64,000 nucleotides of DNA from positions 434,001 through 498,000 of the forward strand of contig NZ_FTMQ01000003.1 in assembly GCF_900156055.1 (NCBI RefSeq), written 5' to 3'. This DNA is from Rhizobium sp. RU33A (GTDB lineage: Bacteria > Pseudomonadota > Alphaproteobacteria > Rhizobiales > Rhizobiaceae). The notes under the pieces are model-generated. The model made no database searches and had not been told where the DNA came from. It worked only from the letters and a program-made list of their open reading frames with translations. Numbering within the stretch: the stretch's first letter is position 1; each line of letters begins with the position of its first letter. Below are positions 39,971-48,021 of this stretch, piece by piece. A program made the position numbers and the translations under genes.

Positions 39971-40115
39971 GATCGACCATTTGAAACGCAATACACAAGC
40001 AACCGCAGTCTAAGCGACGATGTTTAAGAAAAGTTTCGCGAAGAGCCGTTGCGCCGTTCCTCACGCGGCTTTGATCGTCTCTCCACAGATGCTGTCTGCG
40101 CTGGAGGTGGCGGAT

Positions 40116-40847
40116 TCACGGCTTGGCTGTCTGCCGCGGTCGCAGTTGCGGCGAGACGACCACGAGCAGCAGGGCTGCAAGGGGCAGGGAAAAGGCATGG
40201 CCGATATGCTTGAAGCCGAGCGCACCGACGAGCCCGCCGACGAAGAACATTCCGACGATGGGCAGCAGGATGCTGAGCTTGCGGCTGTCCGCTGCAAGCG
40301 GTGGATGATCGAGGAACCGCACGATCCGGCCATAGACGAGCTTGCCGAATTCTATGCCGACATCGGTAATCATGCCGGTCAGGTGGGTGGTACGGATGCG
40401 GGCGCCGGAGATCTTGGTGATCGTCGCGTTCTGGAGGCCCATCACGAAGCAGAGGAGAAGGGCGGTCACCGCTGCGGCTGAAGCCGCCGGCACGACGGCG
40501 CCGATCCCGGCAAAGGCGATCAGCAGACCGGATTCGAGCGCCAGCGGATAGGCATATTGCTGTCGGCGCGCATGGCGCCGGGCCCAGTTGATCAGGACTG
40601 CCGAGCACGCAGCGCCGAGCGTAAAGCTGATGAGAAGTGCGATGCCAGCGCCGACCAGCCCGAAAAGCCCGAGTGCCAGATTGTCGGCAATCGCGGAGAC
40701 GATGCCGGTCATGTGCGATGTGTAGTGACCGATGGCAAGGAAGCCGCCGGCATTCATCGCGCCCGCGACAAAAGCCAGGATGGTGCCGAGCAGCAGGTCG
40801 TTAGGCCGCGTGCGGCGATGGGCGGCGGCAAACCGCAAGAGCCGCAT
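40116..40847 (-). CDS. DUF1275 (YoaK-like) membrane protein
   Basis: A 243-residue protein with about six membrane helices. The signature FVAGAMNAGGFLAIGHYTSHMTG and the later FVMGLQNATITKISGARIRTTHLTGMITD are the two DUF1275 repeats. Function unknown; possibly transport. ATG at 40847 is chosen; a GTG 63 bp upstream is in frame. Confidence 0.85.
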   Translation of the reverse strand: MRLLRFAAAHRRTRPNDLLLGTILAFVAGAMNAGGFLAIGHYTSHMTGIVSAIADNLALGLFGLVGAGIALLISFTLGAACSAVLINWARRHARRQQYAYPLALESGLLIAFAGIGAVVPAASAAAVTALLLCFVMGLQNATITKISGARIRTTHLTGMITDVGIEFGKLVYGRIVRFLDHPPLAADSRKLSILLPIVGMFFVGGLVGALGFKHIGHAFSLPLAALLLVVVSPQLRPRQTAKP

Positions 40848-40918
40848 GTATCCGCCCTGGTGCCCTGGGAGCCGGCTGTGATCCGTGATGATGGAGGGTG
40901 CCTGCGCCACGTGGTCGC

Positions 40919-42202
40919 CTATCGTTTGGACGGGAAAGTGTAACCCGTCTGAACCGTACCCTTACCGAACTTGTCGCGCAATTTGTCCATCGCTGCCTCT
41001 GCCGCTGCCCGCCTTGCTGCCTGGGCGTCGACGAGGTCAGGCGGGTCGGCAAGCATCGGATCCTGCAGATCGCTGACGCCGATGCCGATCAGCCGGAACC
41101 GCGTTCCATCCGTTTCCTTTTCCAGCAGCGACATGCCTGTGCGAAAGATCCGATCGGCCAGTTGGGTGGGGTCGTCGAGCCGTCGGTTGCGCGTCCTGAG
41201 CTTGAAGTCGGCCGTCTTGAGCTTCAGGACGACGGTCTGCCCGGCGATCTCGTGTCGCTTCAGCCGCCAAGCGACCTTTTCCGACAAGGCCCGCAGATGC
41301 ACCACGAGATCGTCGAGCCGGTGGATGTCGTCGAAGAAGGTCGTCTCGGCCGAGACGCTTTTGGCCGGGTCGTTCGGATGCACCGTCCGCTCGTCGATGC
41401 CGCGGGACAGGCGCGCCAGACGCTGCCCCATCGAGCCATAGCGGCGCATGAGATCGCTCTCGTCCATCACCTGCAACTGGCCGATGGTCCGGATGCCGTC
41501 GGCCTGTAGCGTCGTGGCAAGGGCCTTTCCGACACCCCAGATCATCGTCACCGGCTTGTCGGCAAGAAAGGAGAGCGCCTCGGCCTCGCCGATGACGGAG
41601 AAACCGCGCGGCTTCTGCAGGTCGGAAGCGACCTTGGCGAGGAACTTGCAGTAGGACAGCCCGACCGAAACGGTAATGCCGATCTCCTGCTCGATGCGTC
41701 GGGCAAGCCGGGCCAGCACCCGGGCCGGCGGATCGTGATGCAGCAGTTCGGTGCCTCGCAGATCAAGAAAGGCCTCGTCGATCGAAATCGGCTGCACGAG
41801 CGGTGTCAGCTCCTCCATCATCGCCCGGATTTCGCGGCCGACACGGGAATACTTCTCCATGTCGGGCTTGATGACCACAGCCTGCGGACAGGCCTCCAGC
41901 GCCTTGAACATCGGCATGGCAGACCGCACCCCATGGATGCGTGCGACGTAGCAGGCGGTGGAGACGACCCCGCGCTTGCCGCCGCCGATGATCACGGGCT
42001 TGTCGATCAGCTCTGGATTGTCGCGCTTCTCCACCGAGGCGTAGAAAGCATCACAATCGATATGGGCGATCGACAGGTCGTAGAGTTCGGAATGGTAGAC
42101 GAGCCTCGGGCTGCCGCAGGAACGACAACGCCGTGCACCATCGGCCTGCCCGGTCAGGCAGTCACGGCAAAAGCCAGGGTGATCAGGAGCAGCGTGCGTC
42201 AT
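40919..42202 (-). CDS. dinB: DNA polymerase IV with N-terminal zinc-ribbon-like extension
   Basis: A 427-residue Y-family translesion polymerase. Catalytic acidic residues are in [16 protein letters not shown] and [10 protein letters not shown], and [20 protein letters not shown] is the conserved palm. A 40-residue N-terminal extension contains C-x2-C (Cys12/15) and C-x2-C (Cys26/29), a probable zinc ribbon not found in E. coli DinB. The C-terminus (TGYTFPSKR) does not show an obvious beta-clamp motif. Confidence 0.93.
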   Translation of the reverse strand: MTHAAPDHPGFCRDCLTGQADGARRCRSCGSPRLVYHSELYDLSIAHIDCDAFYASVEKRDNPELIDKPVIIGGGKRGVVSTACYVARIHGVRSAMPMFKALEACPQAVVIKPDMEKYSRVGREIRAMMEELTPLVQPISIDEAFLDLRGTELLHHDPPARVLARLARRIEQEIGITVSVGLSYCKFLAKVASDLQKPRGFSVIGEAEALSFLADKPVTMIWGVGKALATTLQADGIRTIGQLQVMDESDLMRRYGSMGQRLARLSRGIDERTVHPNDPAKSVSAETTFFDDIHRLDDLVVHLRALSEKVAWRLKRHEIAGQTVVLKLKTADFKLRTRNRRLDDPTQLADRIFRTGMSLLEKETDGTRFRLIGIGVSDLQDPMLADPPDLVDAQAARRAAAEAAMDKLRDKFGKGTVQTGYTFPSKR

Positions 42203-42292
42203 GGCCAGAACAAAGGTTGAACATTTGCACCATAGGCCGCGCTGCGAATGCAGGCAAGAGCGGCAAGGCCGGGACGAACGGCTGCCGCTCGG

Positions 42293-42928
42293 TTAGCCCG
42301 CGAAATGCGATCGGATGAGCTCGGATGCCTCTGGCCACGTGCCGACCCGCCGGACCGTTTCGGGTGGCTCGGGGGCGAAGCGGAAGATTTCGAGCGGTGG
42401 CGGAAGATAGATCAACAGGCAGTCTGGCACGTGCTGGCCGACCGAGTGGAGATTGTGCACCATGTCGTCGACGAAGGCGACGGGCAGGGGTCTTTCCCCT
42501 TGCAACGCCGCGACCATCGGTCCCTTGGCCTCTTCCGTTGCAATCATGGGAAAGGTCAGTGTCAGCTGGTCGAGCAGGCGTCGCCGCACTTCGGCGTGGC
42601 GAGGCGGCATGGCAGTGAGGAAAACGAGATCCGCATCCTGGCCGAGCGCATGAAGGCTGTCGACCGCATCGGCAAACGGCGTCTGCCAGCGCTCCTGCTC
42701 AACGAAGAAATCATCGATCAGAGCCTTGACAGCTGGCGCTTCGATCACGCTTTCGTCAGCGCCGGTGACGATGTTGCCGGTCAGCTTGAAGGAGCGCGGC
42801 AAAAGCCTGTGGCCGCGGCTCTGCAGGAAGGCCTCGAACGGCGCGGCGAACTGCAAGACGACATCATCGACATCGCAGACGATCAAAGGCCTGTCCGTCA
42901 GGCGGATATGCTCAAGATCCGTGAGCAT
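42293..42928 (-). CDS. HAD-superfamily hydrolase
   Basis: A 211-residue protein whose motif I is VCDVDDVVLQF (D-x-D). Motif II is in DLVFLTAM (Thr) and the distal acidic motif in VAFVDDMVHNL. It resembles 5'(3')-nucleotidase-like HAD phosphatases; the substrate is unknown. Its first base coincides with the last base of the upstream DUF3572 gene, so the two are translationally coupled. Confidence 0.75.
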   Translation of the reverse strand: MLTDLEHIRLTDRPLIVCDVDDVVLQFAAPFEAFLQSRGHRLLPRSFKLTGNIVTGADESVIEAPAVKALIDDFFVEQERWQTPFADAVDSLHALGQDADLVFLTAMPPRHAEVRRRLLDQLTLTFPMIATEEAKGPMVAALQGERPLPVAFVDDMVHNLHSVGQHVPDCLLIYLPPPLEIFRFAPEPPETVRRVGTWPEASELIRSHFAG

Positions 42929-43221
42929 CAGAAATCGGCCGAATCGAAGCTCGGACCGGCATAGCGGTGATAGGCCTCGACCACCGTTTCAGGCTTGGTG
43001 TCCGTCGCGGTGCAGAATTCCATCAGCGTCGGTTCGTGCTGCATCAGAAACTCCAGCATACCGGCGAGAAAGGCCGGGTCGCCGACCGCCTGGCGAAGCT
43101 GTGTCGGCTGTACGCCGGACAATGCGAGGAAACGCGACAGCATCTCCGGTTCATTTGCCAGCCAGCCAAGCACGGCAACCGCAGTGGCTTCGGCATCGGC
43201 AGGTATATCTCTGTTTTTCAT
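42928..43221 (-). CDS. DUF3572 family protein
   Basis: A 97-residue, mostly helical protein. The conserved part runs AEATAVAVLGWLANEPEMLSRFLALSGVQPTQLRQA and continues with FLAGMLEFLMQHEPTLMEFC. This is the alphaproteobacterial DUF3572 family, of unknown function. It is divergent from divK. Confidence 0.85.
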   Translation of the reverse strand: MKNRDIPADAEATAVAVLGWLANEPEMLSRFLALSGVQPTQLRQAVGDPAFLAGMLEFLMQHEPTLMEFCTATDTKPETVVEAYHRYAGPSFDSADF

Positions 43222-43359
43222 AAAGTCTTTTCCTCTTGCCGTGGCAAATTACCGATTTCGAAACCAAATAGCACTAGCATGCTCGATGACGGAAGACGCA
43301 ACTCGCGCAGGATCCGGTGTTCCGGACTGACTGAATGCGCGAGACAAAGGACCGGGTGA

Positions 43360-43731
43360 ATGCCGAAAAAAGTGATGATTGTCGAAGACAACGAGCTCAA
43401 CATGAAGCTCTTCCGCGATCTGATCGAGGCATCCGGCTATGAGACAGTGCAGACCCGCAACGGCATGGAAGCCATGGATCTCGCCCGGCGACATCGCCCG
43501 GATCTGATCCTCATGGACATCCAGCTGCCGGAGGTCTCAGGTCTTGAAGTGACCAAGTGGCTGAAGGACGATCCCGAGCTCCACGTCATCCCGGTGATTG
43601 CCGTAACGGCCTTCGCCATGAAGGGCGATGAGGAACGGATCCGGCAGGGTGGCTGTGAAGCCTATGTCTCCAAACCCATCTCGGTCCCCAAGTTTATCGA
43701 GACGATCAAGACCTATCTCGGAGATGCGTGA
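43360..43731 (+). CDS. divK: Single-domain response regulator DivK
   Basis: A 123-residue receiver with no output domain. The acidic pocket is in VMIVEDNE, phosphoacceptor Asp53 is in [13 protein letters not shown], and the lysine is in VSKPIS. DivK acts in the DivJ/PleC-DivL-CckA cell-cycle phosphorelay that controls CtrA and polar asymmetry. The order divK-pleD (12-bp gap) is the conserved alphaproteobacterial arrangement. Confidence 0.95.
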   Translation: MPKKVMIVEDNELNMKLFRDLIEASGYETVQTRNGMEAMDLARRHRPDLILMDIQLPEVSGLEVTKWLKDDPELHVIPVIAVTAFAMKGDEERIRQGGCEAYVSKPISVPKFIETIKTYLGDA

Positions 43732-43743
43732 GGACTGACAGCC

Positions 43744-45117
43744 ATGACTGCCCGTATTCTGGTCGTCGATGATATTCCTGCGAACGTCAAGCTGCTCGAA
43801 GCGCGGCTGATGGCGGAGTATTTCGACGTGCTGACGGCAAGCAATGGCCGTGACGCGCTGGATATCTGCGATCGCACCCAGGTCGACGTTATTCTCCTCG
43901 ACATCATGATGCCGGAAATGGACGGCTTCGAGGTTTGTGAGCGGCTGAAGTCCAACCCGCGTACGGCGCATATACCGGTCGTCATGGTCACCGCCCTCGA
44001 CCAGCCCTCCGATCGTGTCCGCGGCCTGCAGGCCGGTGCCGACGATTTCCTGACGAAGCCGGTCAACGACCTGCAGCTCATCTCCCGGGTGAAGAGCCTG
44101 GTGCGCTTGAAGACGCTGACGGACGAACTGCGCATCCGCCACGACACGACCCGTGAGGCCGGCATCGGTGATGTCTGCAGGCTCCACGAGGGGCGCCTCG
44201 AAGAGCAGGCGCAGGTTCTCCTCGTTGACAGCCGCGGGGCCTCACAGGAGCGCATCATCAAGGCGCTGAAGCCGATTGCCGAAGTCAGCGCCATGTCTGA
44301 CCCTCAGGCGGCGGTGTTCGAGGCGGCTGAGAACGCTTTCGATCTGGTCATCGTCAACAGCAATCTCGAAGACTACGATCCCTTGCGCCTCTGCTCGCAG
44401 ATCCGTTCGCTGGAACGCACCCGCTTCATCCCGATTCTCCTGATCACGGAGCAGGGGGATGAGCAGATGATAATCCGGGCGCTTGATCTCGGCGTGAACG
44501 ACTACATCGTGCGCCCGCTCGATCCCAACGAAATGATCGCCCGCACGCTGACCCAGGTTCGCCGCAAGCGCTTCAACGACCGCCTGCGCAACAGCGTGCG
44601 TCAGACGATCGAGCTTGCCGTCACCGATGGGCTCACGGGCCTCCACAATCGCCGCTATCTCGATACGCATCTGCGCACACTGTTCGCCCGCGCCAAGGTG
44701 CGTGGTCGGCCGCTGACGCTGTGCATCACAGACATCGACCGCTTCAAGCAGGTGAACGATGTCTACGGGCACGATGCCGGCGACGAAGTGCTGAAGGAGT
44801 TTGCCGGTCGGATTCGCTCGACCGTGCGGGGGGCCGATCTTGCCTGCCGTTTTGGCGGCGAGGAATTCGTCGTCGTGATGCCCGACACACCGGCGGAAGT
44901 CGCCGCAACCGTTGCCGAGAGGCTGCGTGGCATGATCGAGGCACGGCCCTTCCAGCTTCGTTCGGGTGAGACCCCGCTGATGTTGACGGCATCCATGGGT
45001 ATTGCCACGATAGGTCCTGGTATCGAAACGCCCGAGCAGCTTCTCAAGCAGGCCGACCGCGCCCTCTATGAAGCGAAGAACTCCGGTCGTAACCGCGTTG
45101 TGGCCGCTGCCGCCTGA
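43744..45117 (+). CDS. pleD: Diguanylate cyclase response regulator PleD
   Basis: A 457-residue protein with domain order REC-REC-GGDEF. The first receiver has phosphoacceptor Asp53 in LLDIMMPEMDG. The second (about 155-275) is a degenerate dimerisation receiver. The cyclase site is FGGEEFVVVMP (371-375). An inhibitory RxxD I-site (RGAD, 362-365) lies five residues upstream, so product feedback should be intact. It makes c-di-GMP at the cell pole. Confidence 0.95.
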   Translation: MTARILVVDDIPANVKLLEARLMAEYFDVLTASNGRDALDICDRTQVDVILLDIMMPEMDGFEVCERLKSNPRTAHIPVVMVTALDQPSDRVRGLQAGADDFLTKPVNDLQLISRVKSLVRLKTLTDELRIRHDTTREAGIGDVCRLHEGRLEEQAQVLLVDSRGASQERIIKALKPIAEVSAMSDPQAAVFEAAENAFDLVIVNSNLEDYDPLRLCSQIRSLERTRFIPILLITEQGDEQMIIRALDLGVNDYIVRPLDPNEMIARTLTQVRRKRFNDRLRNSVRQTIELAVTDGLTGLHNRRYLDTHLRTLFARAKVRGRPLTLCITDIDRFKQVNDVYGHDAGDEVLKEFAGRIRSTVRGADLACRFGGEEFVVVMPDTPAEVAATVAERLRGMIEARPFQLRSGETPLMLTASMGIATIGPGIETPEQLLKQADRALYEAKNSGRNRVVAAAA

Positions 45118-45579
45118 CGACAGAGCCTAGGGGCGGAGCCAGAGCCTCACGTTTTGACCGTGGCCCGGAAAGATTTTCACAGCTTTTTCAATTGCCGCCA
45201 TCCTTGGCATGCCGGGTAAATCTTGCTGACTTTTTGAGCAGTTACAAAACGACATATTTTTAGCAGCCCGAATAGTATTGGTGCTGATCATGCCAACCGC
45301 GCCCGACGGGATCGAGAATGTGCTTACTCGGTTTTGTATTTAATTGAATATTAGGTTCCGCTGCGGCTGACTGATCTCATCAGCTCAAGTCAGTCGTCGC
45401 AATCTGTCCAAACTAAGCTTGAGAAGATCTGGAAAGTGTGTGCGGTATTCTCAAGTCTCAATGTGTGTAGAACTGACTATCACCCGAGAATCGTAAGTTC
45501 ATCTGAGCCTAATTTAACCATAAAGCAGCGAAGCCCGGGTAAGCAGTTAATAATCTGTTGATTTTTGTCTCTACTTGAG
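45118..45579. other. Gene-free AT-rich region after pleD
   Basis: No convincing gene in 460 bp. It contains an 8-bp inverted repeat CTTGAGAA/TTCTCAAG with a 22-nt loop (45418-45455). Further CTCAAG/CTTGAG copies lie near 45384 and 45573. Two CtrA-like half-matched boxes are present: TTAA-N7-TTAG (45340-45354) and TTAA-N7-TTGA (45547-45561). This stretch is likely to be the promoter region of the RNA proposed next. Confidence 0.5.
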
Positions 45580-45771
45580 AGAACTTGCAGCCATCGGACA
45601 AGACCCCTTCGGAGGTCATCAATACCCCATGATGCTCAGGTCCGCCGCATCTCCTGGGTCGTGGGGTCGGTCGGTTGGTATGCAACGTCAAAAACGGTTC
45701 CTCGTGCCGTGTTGTGTGCCGGCCGACCCCCTAATAGTGCACCGGTTTCCGCAAGGAAGCCGGTGTTTTTT
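45580..45771 (+). ncRNA. Candidate structured RNA between pleD and rpmG
   Basis: A non-coding stretch ends in a strong plus-strand terminator although no plus-strand gene precedes it for more than 450 bp. Helices visible: GACCCCTTCGGAGGTC, a hairpin with a UUCG loop (45602-45617); ACCCCATGA/TCGTGGGGT (45624-45632 with 45659-45667) enclosing CTCAGG/CCTGGG; and GGGGTCGGTCGG/CCGGCCGACCCC (45663-45674 with 45719-45730). The last two share the GGGG at 45663-45666 and exclude each other. Most have G-U pairs. The 5' end is a guess. I do not recognise the family (not tmRNA, RNase P or SRP by motif). Confidence 0.5.
45740..45771 (+). terminator. Strong plus-strand terminator of the candidate RNA
   Basis: An 11-bp stem CACCGGTTTCC/GGAAGCCGGTG (one T-G pair) with GCAA tetraloop and an immediate TTTTTT tail. 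Confidence 0.8.
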
Positions 45772-45812
45772 GTTTGGCGATATGCCTGGAGCAGGTGGCA
45801 TCACTGCAAAAG

Positions 45813-45847
45813 AAAAAGGCGTGTCGCAGGAAGCGACACGCCTTTTT
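45813..45847. terminator. Bidirectional terminator downstream of rpmG
   Basis: A perfect 15-bp inverted repeat that starts AAAAAGGCGTGTCGC, with loop AGGAA. On the minus strand it gives a GC stem ending in T5, 20 bp after the rpmG stop. It is symmetrical and can act in both directions, insulating rpmG from the RNA locus. Confidence 0.85.
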
Positions 45848-45867
45848 GATAAGCCCAGAATCAAGTC

Positions 45868-46035
45868 TTACTTGATCTTGGTTTCCTTGAACTCGACATG
45901 CTTCTTAGCAACCGGGTCGTACTTGGTCTTCGTCATCTTTTCCGTCATCGTGCGGCTGTTCTTCGTGGTCACGTAGAAGAAACCCGTGTCAGCCGTCGAC
46001 AGAAGCTTGATCTTGATGGTTGTAGCCTTGGCCAT
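45868..46035 (-). CDS. rpmG: 50S ribosomal protein L33
   Basis: A 55-residue ribosomal protein, [20 protein letters not shown] followed by [21 protein letters not shown] and ending KETKIK. This is the cysteine-free form of L33 (no CxxC zinc knuckle). The start is MAKATT at 46035; an upstream in-frame extension is not conserved-looking. A perfect terminator follows. Confidence 0.96.
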   Translation of the reverse strand: MAKATTIKIKLLSTADTGFFYVTTKNSRTMTEKMTKTKYDPVAKKHVEFKETKIK

Positions 46036-46125
46036 GGTCGTCCTGCCTCTAATAAACGAAGCCGTGGACGACCGAACGAGGCCCACGGCAAATCTGGCGC
46101 GAAACTACAAATCGCGCCCGAAAAG

Positions 46126-47310
46126 TCAAGTGCGTTTCGGCTTAAAAAGCAGGCGTCCCAGGGAAAGCACTACGTAGAGTGCGAAGAAGCCGGCAATTGC
46201 CCAGGCAAATCCGTCATTGCCGGTAATATCGATGGCCGCTCCGATGGCCTGGGGACCGGCGACGGTGCCCACCGCATAGCAGAAAATGAAGGCGGCATTG
46301 GCCGCTGCAAGGTCGGCGCCGGTGAGTCGCGAGCCGAGATGGCTAAGGCCCACGGTGTAGAGCCCGGCAACGCATCCGCCCCAGAATAGCAGAACGATGG
46401 CCATCAGGTGCCAGTGGCCGGACAGCCAGGGCAATGTCAGGGATCCGGCAAGCCCGACAATGGCGAGAATCGACAGAAGCAGTCGCCGGTCACGCATACG
46501 GTCAGAGAGCAGCCCCAGCGGGATCTGGAAGATCATGTTGCCGACACCCATGACGGTCAGGAGAAGCGCTGCCTGCGTCTCTGTGAAGCCGCTGCGGGTG
46601 GCATAGATCGGAAAGAGGGAAAGGCCGCCGGCTTCCACCGCCCCGAAGACGAAAACGGCCACTGTCGCTGTCGGCACCAGGAAGATGTAGCGGAAGAAAT
46701 GCATCTCCGGCTTTTCGCTCAGCACTGGGCTTTCGTTGCGGGCGATGTAGATCGGGATGGCGGCCGCGAGGATCGCGATTGCGCCCACCCCAAAGGGCAG
46801 GAGCCCGTCGCTCCCGAGCACGGAAAAGAGCAGGGGACCGCAGGCAAACCCGACGGCGAGCATAGTGGCGTAGATGCCCATCACCAGGCCGCGTTTGCGC
46901 GAAGGCGCTGCCGCATTGATCCAGAACTCGGAGAGGATGAAAAGTGTCGTGGTCGCACCGTGGAACACGATGCGCAGCGGAAACCACATCCAGAACTGTT
47001 CGGCATAATAGAAGCCGATCGCGCTCACTGCCGACAGGACTACGGCCCAGAGCATGGTCGGCACGACGCCGAGCTTGTGAGCGAGTTTGGTGGTCACGGG
47101 AGCAGCCGCCATGGCGGCGATCCCGGCCATCGCCGAGTTGAGACCGATCAGCGTCGAGGAGATGCCGCGCTTTTCGAGAATGATGCTGAGCAGCGGCAGG
47201 CCGAGGCCAATTGCGATGCCCACAGCCGAAATGGCTGAAATCGCTGCGAAGAGCGAGGGCCAGTGAATGTCCTCGCGGTCGCCGTTCAGGCCGCCATTGG
47301 TCTCAGACAT
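46126..47310 (-). CDS. MFS transporter
   Basis: A 394-residue, 12-helix transporter. GLNSAMAGIAAMAAAPVTTKLAHKLG between TM2 and TM3 and the internal repeat GLLSDRMRDRRLLL (motif A, D-R-x-x-R-R) mark the major facilitator superfamily, similar to YcaD/UMF-type permeases. Substrate unknown. It is transcribed toward rpmG. Confidence 0.85.
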   Translation of the reverse strand: MSETNGGLNGDREDIHWPSLFAAISAISAVGIAIGLGLPLLSIILEKRGISSTLIGLNSAMAGIAAMAAAPVTTKLAHKLGVVPTMLWAVVLSAVSAIGFYYAEQFWMWFPLRIVFHGATTTLFILSEFWINAAAPSRKRGLVMGIYATMLAVGFACGPLLFSVLGSDGLLPFGVGAIAILAAAIPIYIARNESPVLSEKPEMHFFRYIFLVPTATVAVFVFGAVEAGGLSLFPIYATRSGFTETQAALLLTVMGVGNMIFQIPLGLLSDRMRDRRLLLSILAIVGLAGSLTLPWLSGHWHLMAIVLLFWGGCVAGLYTVGLSHLGSRLTGADLAAANAAFIFCYAVGTVAGPQAIGAAIDITGNDGFAWAIAGFFALYVVLSLGRLLFKPKRT

Positions 47311-47549
47311 CGGACACCCGGTCGTTCAAGTCGCATCCTTGCCTGAGGCATGACCGCAGGCGCGCAGGTGTCGAAATATGTGATGGCATCGGCGCGTACC
47401 AGCTCCCGGGCATAGTCGATCGGCGCGGCATGTTCAGACTGGAAACCGCGCGCCTGTCAAGCGCTTCTGATCTCACGATGCGAATCAAGACTGCGCCTCT
47501 GCGCGACGTTTAACGACAAACCGCCACAGCCGCGTGACGGATCGATGAC

Positions 47550-47999
47550 TTAGTCACGGCCGTCTCTGAAGGATTCTGGCTCGTCATCATGCCCACCGAA
47601 TCCGTGCATGCGCAGCGCCCATTGCAGCCCGACAACGCCGCCCTTGATCGGCTGCAGGCAGAGCAGGGACGTGACGACGCCGATCGGTGCCCAGATGGCA
47701 AAATGCACCCAGGCCGGCAAGACGAAGACCAGATCGGTGGCCATGAAGCCGCCGACCAGGACGTGGCCGAGAATGAGAATGACGAGATAGGCCGGCAGAT
47801 CGTCCGCGCGATGATGGTGATAGTCCTCGCCGCAGGCCTCGCAATTGTCGACGACCTTTAGATAGTTGCGAAACAGCTTGCCCGAGCCACAGGCGGGGCA
47901 CTGGTTCAACATGCCGCGCTTGATCGACCGGCCGAGCGGGCGTTCGATCTTCTCCTCTGCGCCGTATTGGATCGTCACATGGGTATGGTTGGCGGTCAT
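47550..47999 (-). CDS. DUF983 membrane protein with N-terminal zinc ribbon
   Basis: A 149-residue protein. RGMLNQCPACGSGKLFRNYLKVVDNCEACGEDY provides a C-x2-C...C-x2-C zinc ribbon, followed by two hydrophobic helices (about 75-97 and 100-122). This is the DUF983 family, in some lineages linked to cytochrome oxidase biogenesis. GGAGG just upstream fixes the start at 47999 rather than an upstream ATG overlapping rnr. Confidence 0.88.
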   Translation of the reverse strand: MTANHTHVTIQYGAEEKIERPLGRSIKRGMLNQCPACGSGKLFRNYLKVVDNCEACGEDYHHHRADDLPAYLVILILGHVLVGGFMATDLVFVLPAWVHFAIWAPIGVVTSLLCLQPIKGGVVGLQWALRMHGFGGHDDEPESFRDGRD

Positions 48000-48021
48000 G
48001 TTTGCCTCCGGGGCGAAAGTG

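Noticed and set aside
45580..45771. Identification of the RNA as SRP RNA, tmRNA or RNase P RNA
   Set aside because: A CAGGTCCG string resembles part of SRP RNA, but the GGAA apical loop and symmetric hairpin are missing. No tag-peptide frame or RNase P core is seen.
45575..45976. Possible plus-strand ORF spanning the candidate RNA and the rpmG region
   Set aside because: It crosses two terminators and runs antisense to rpmG, with no RBS or recognisable product.
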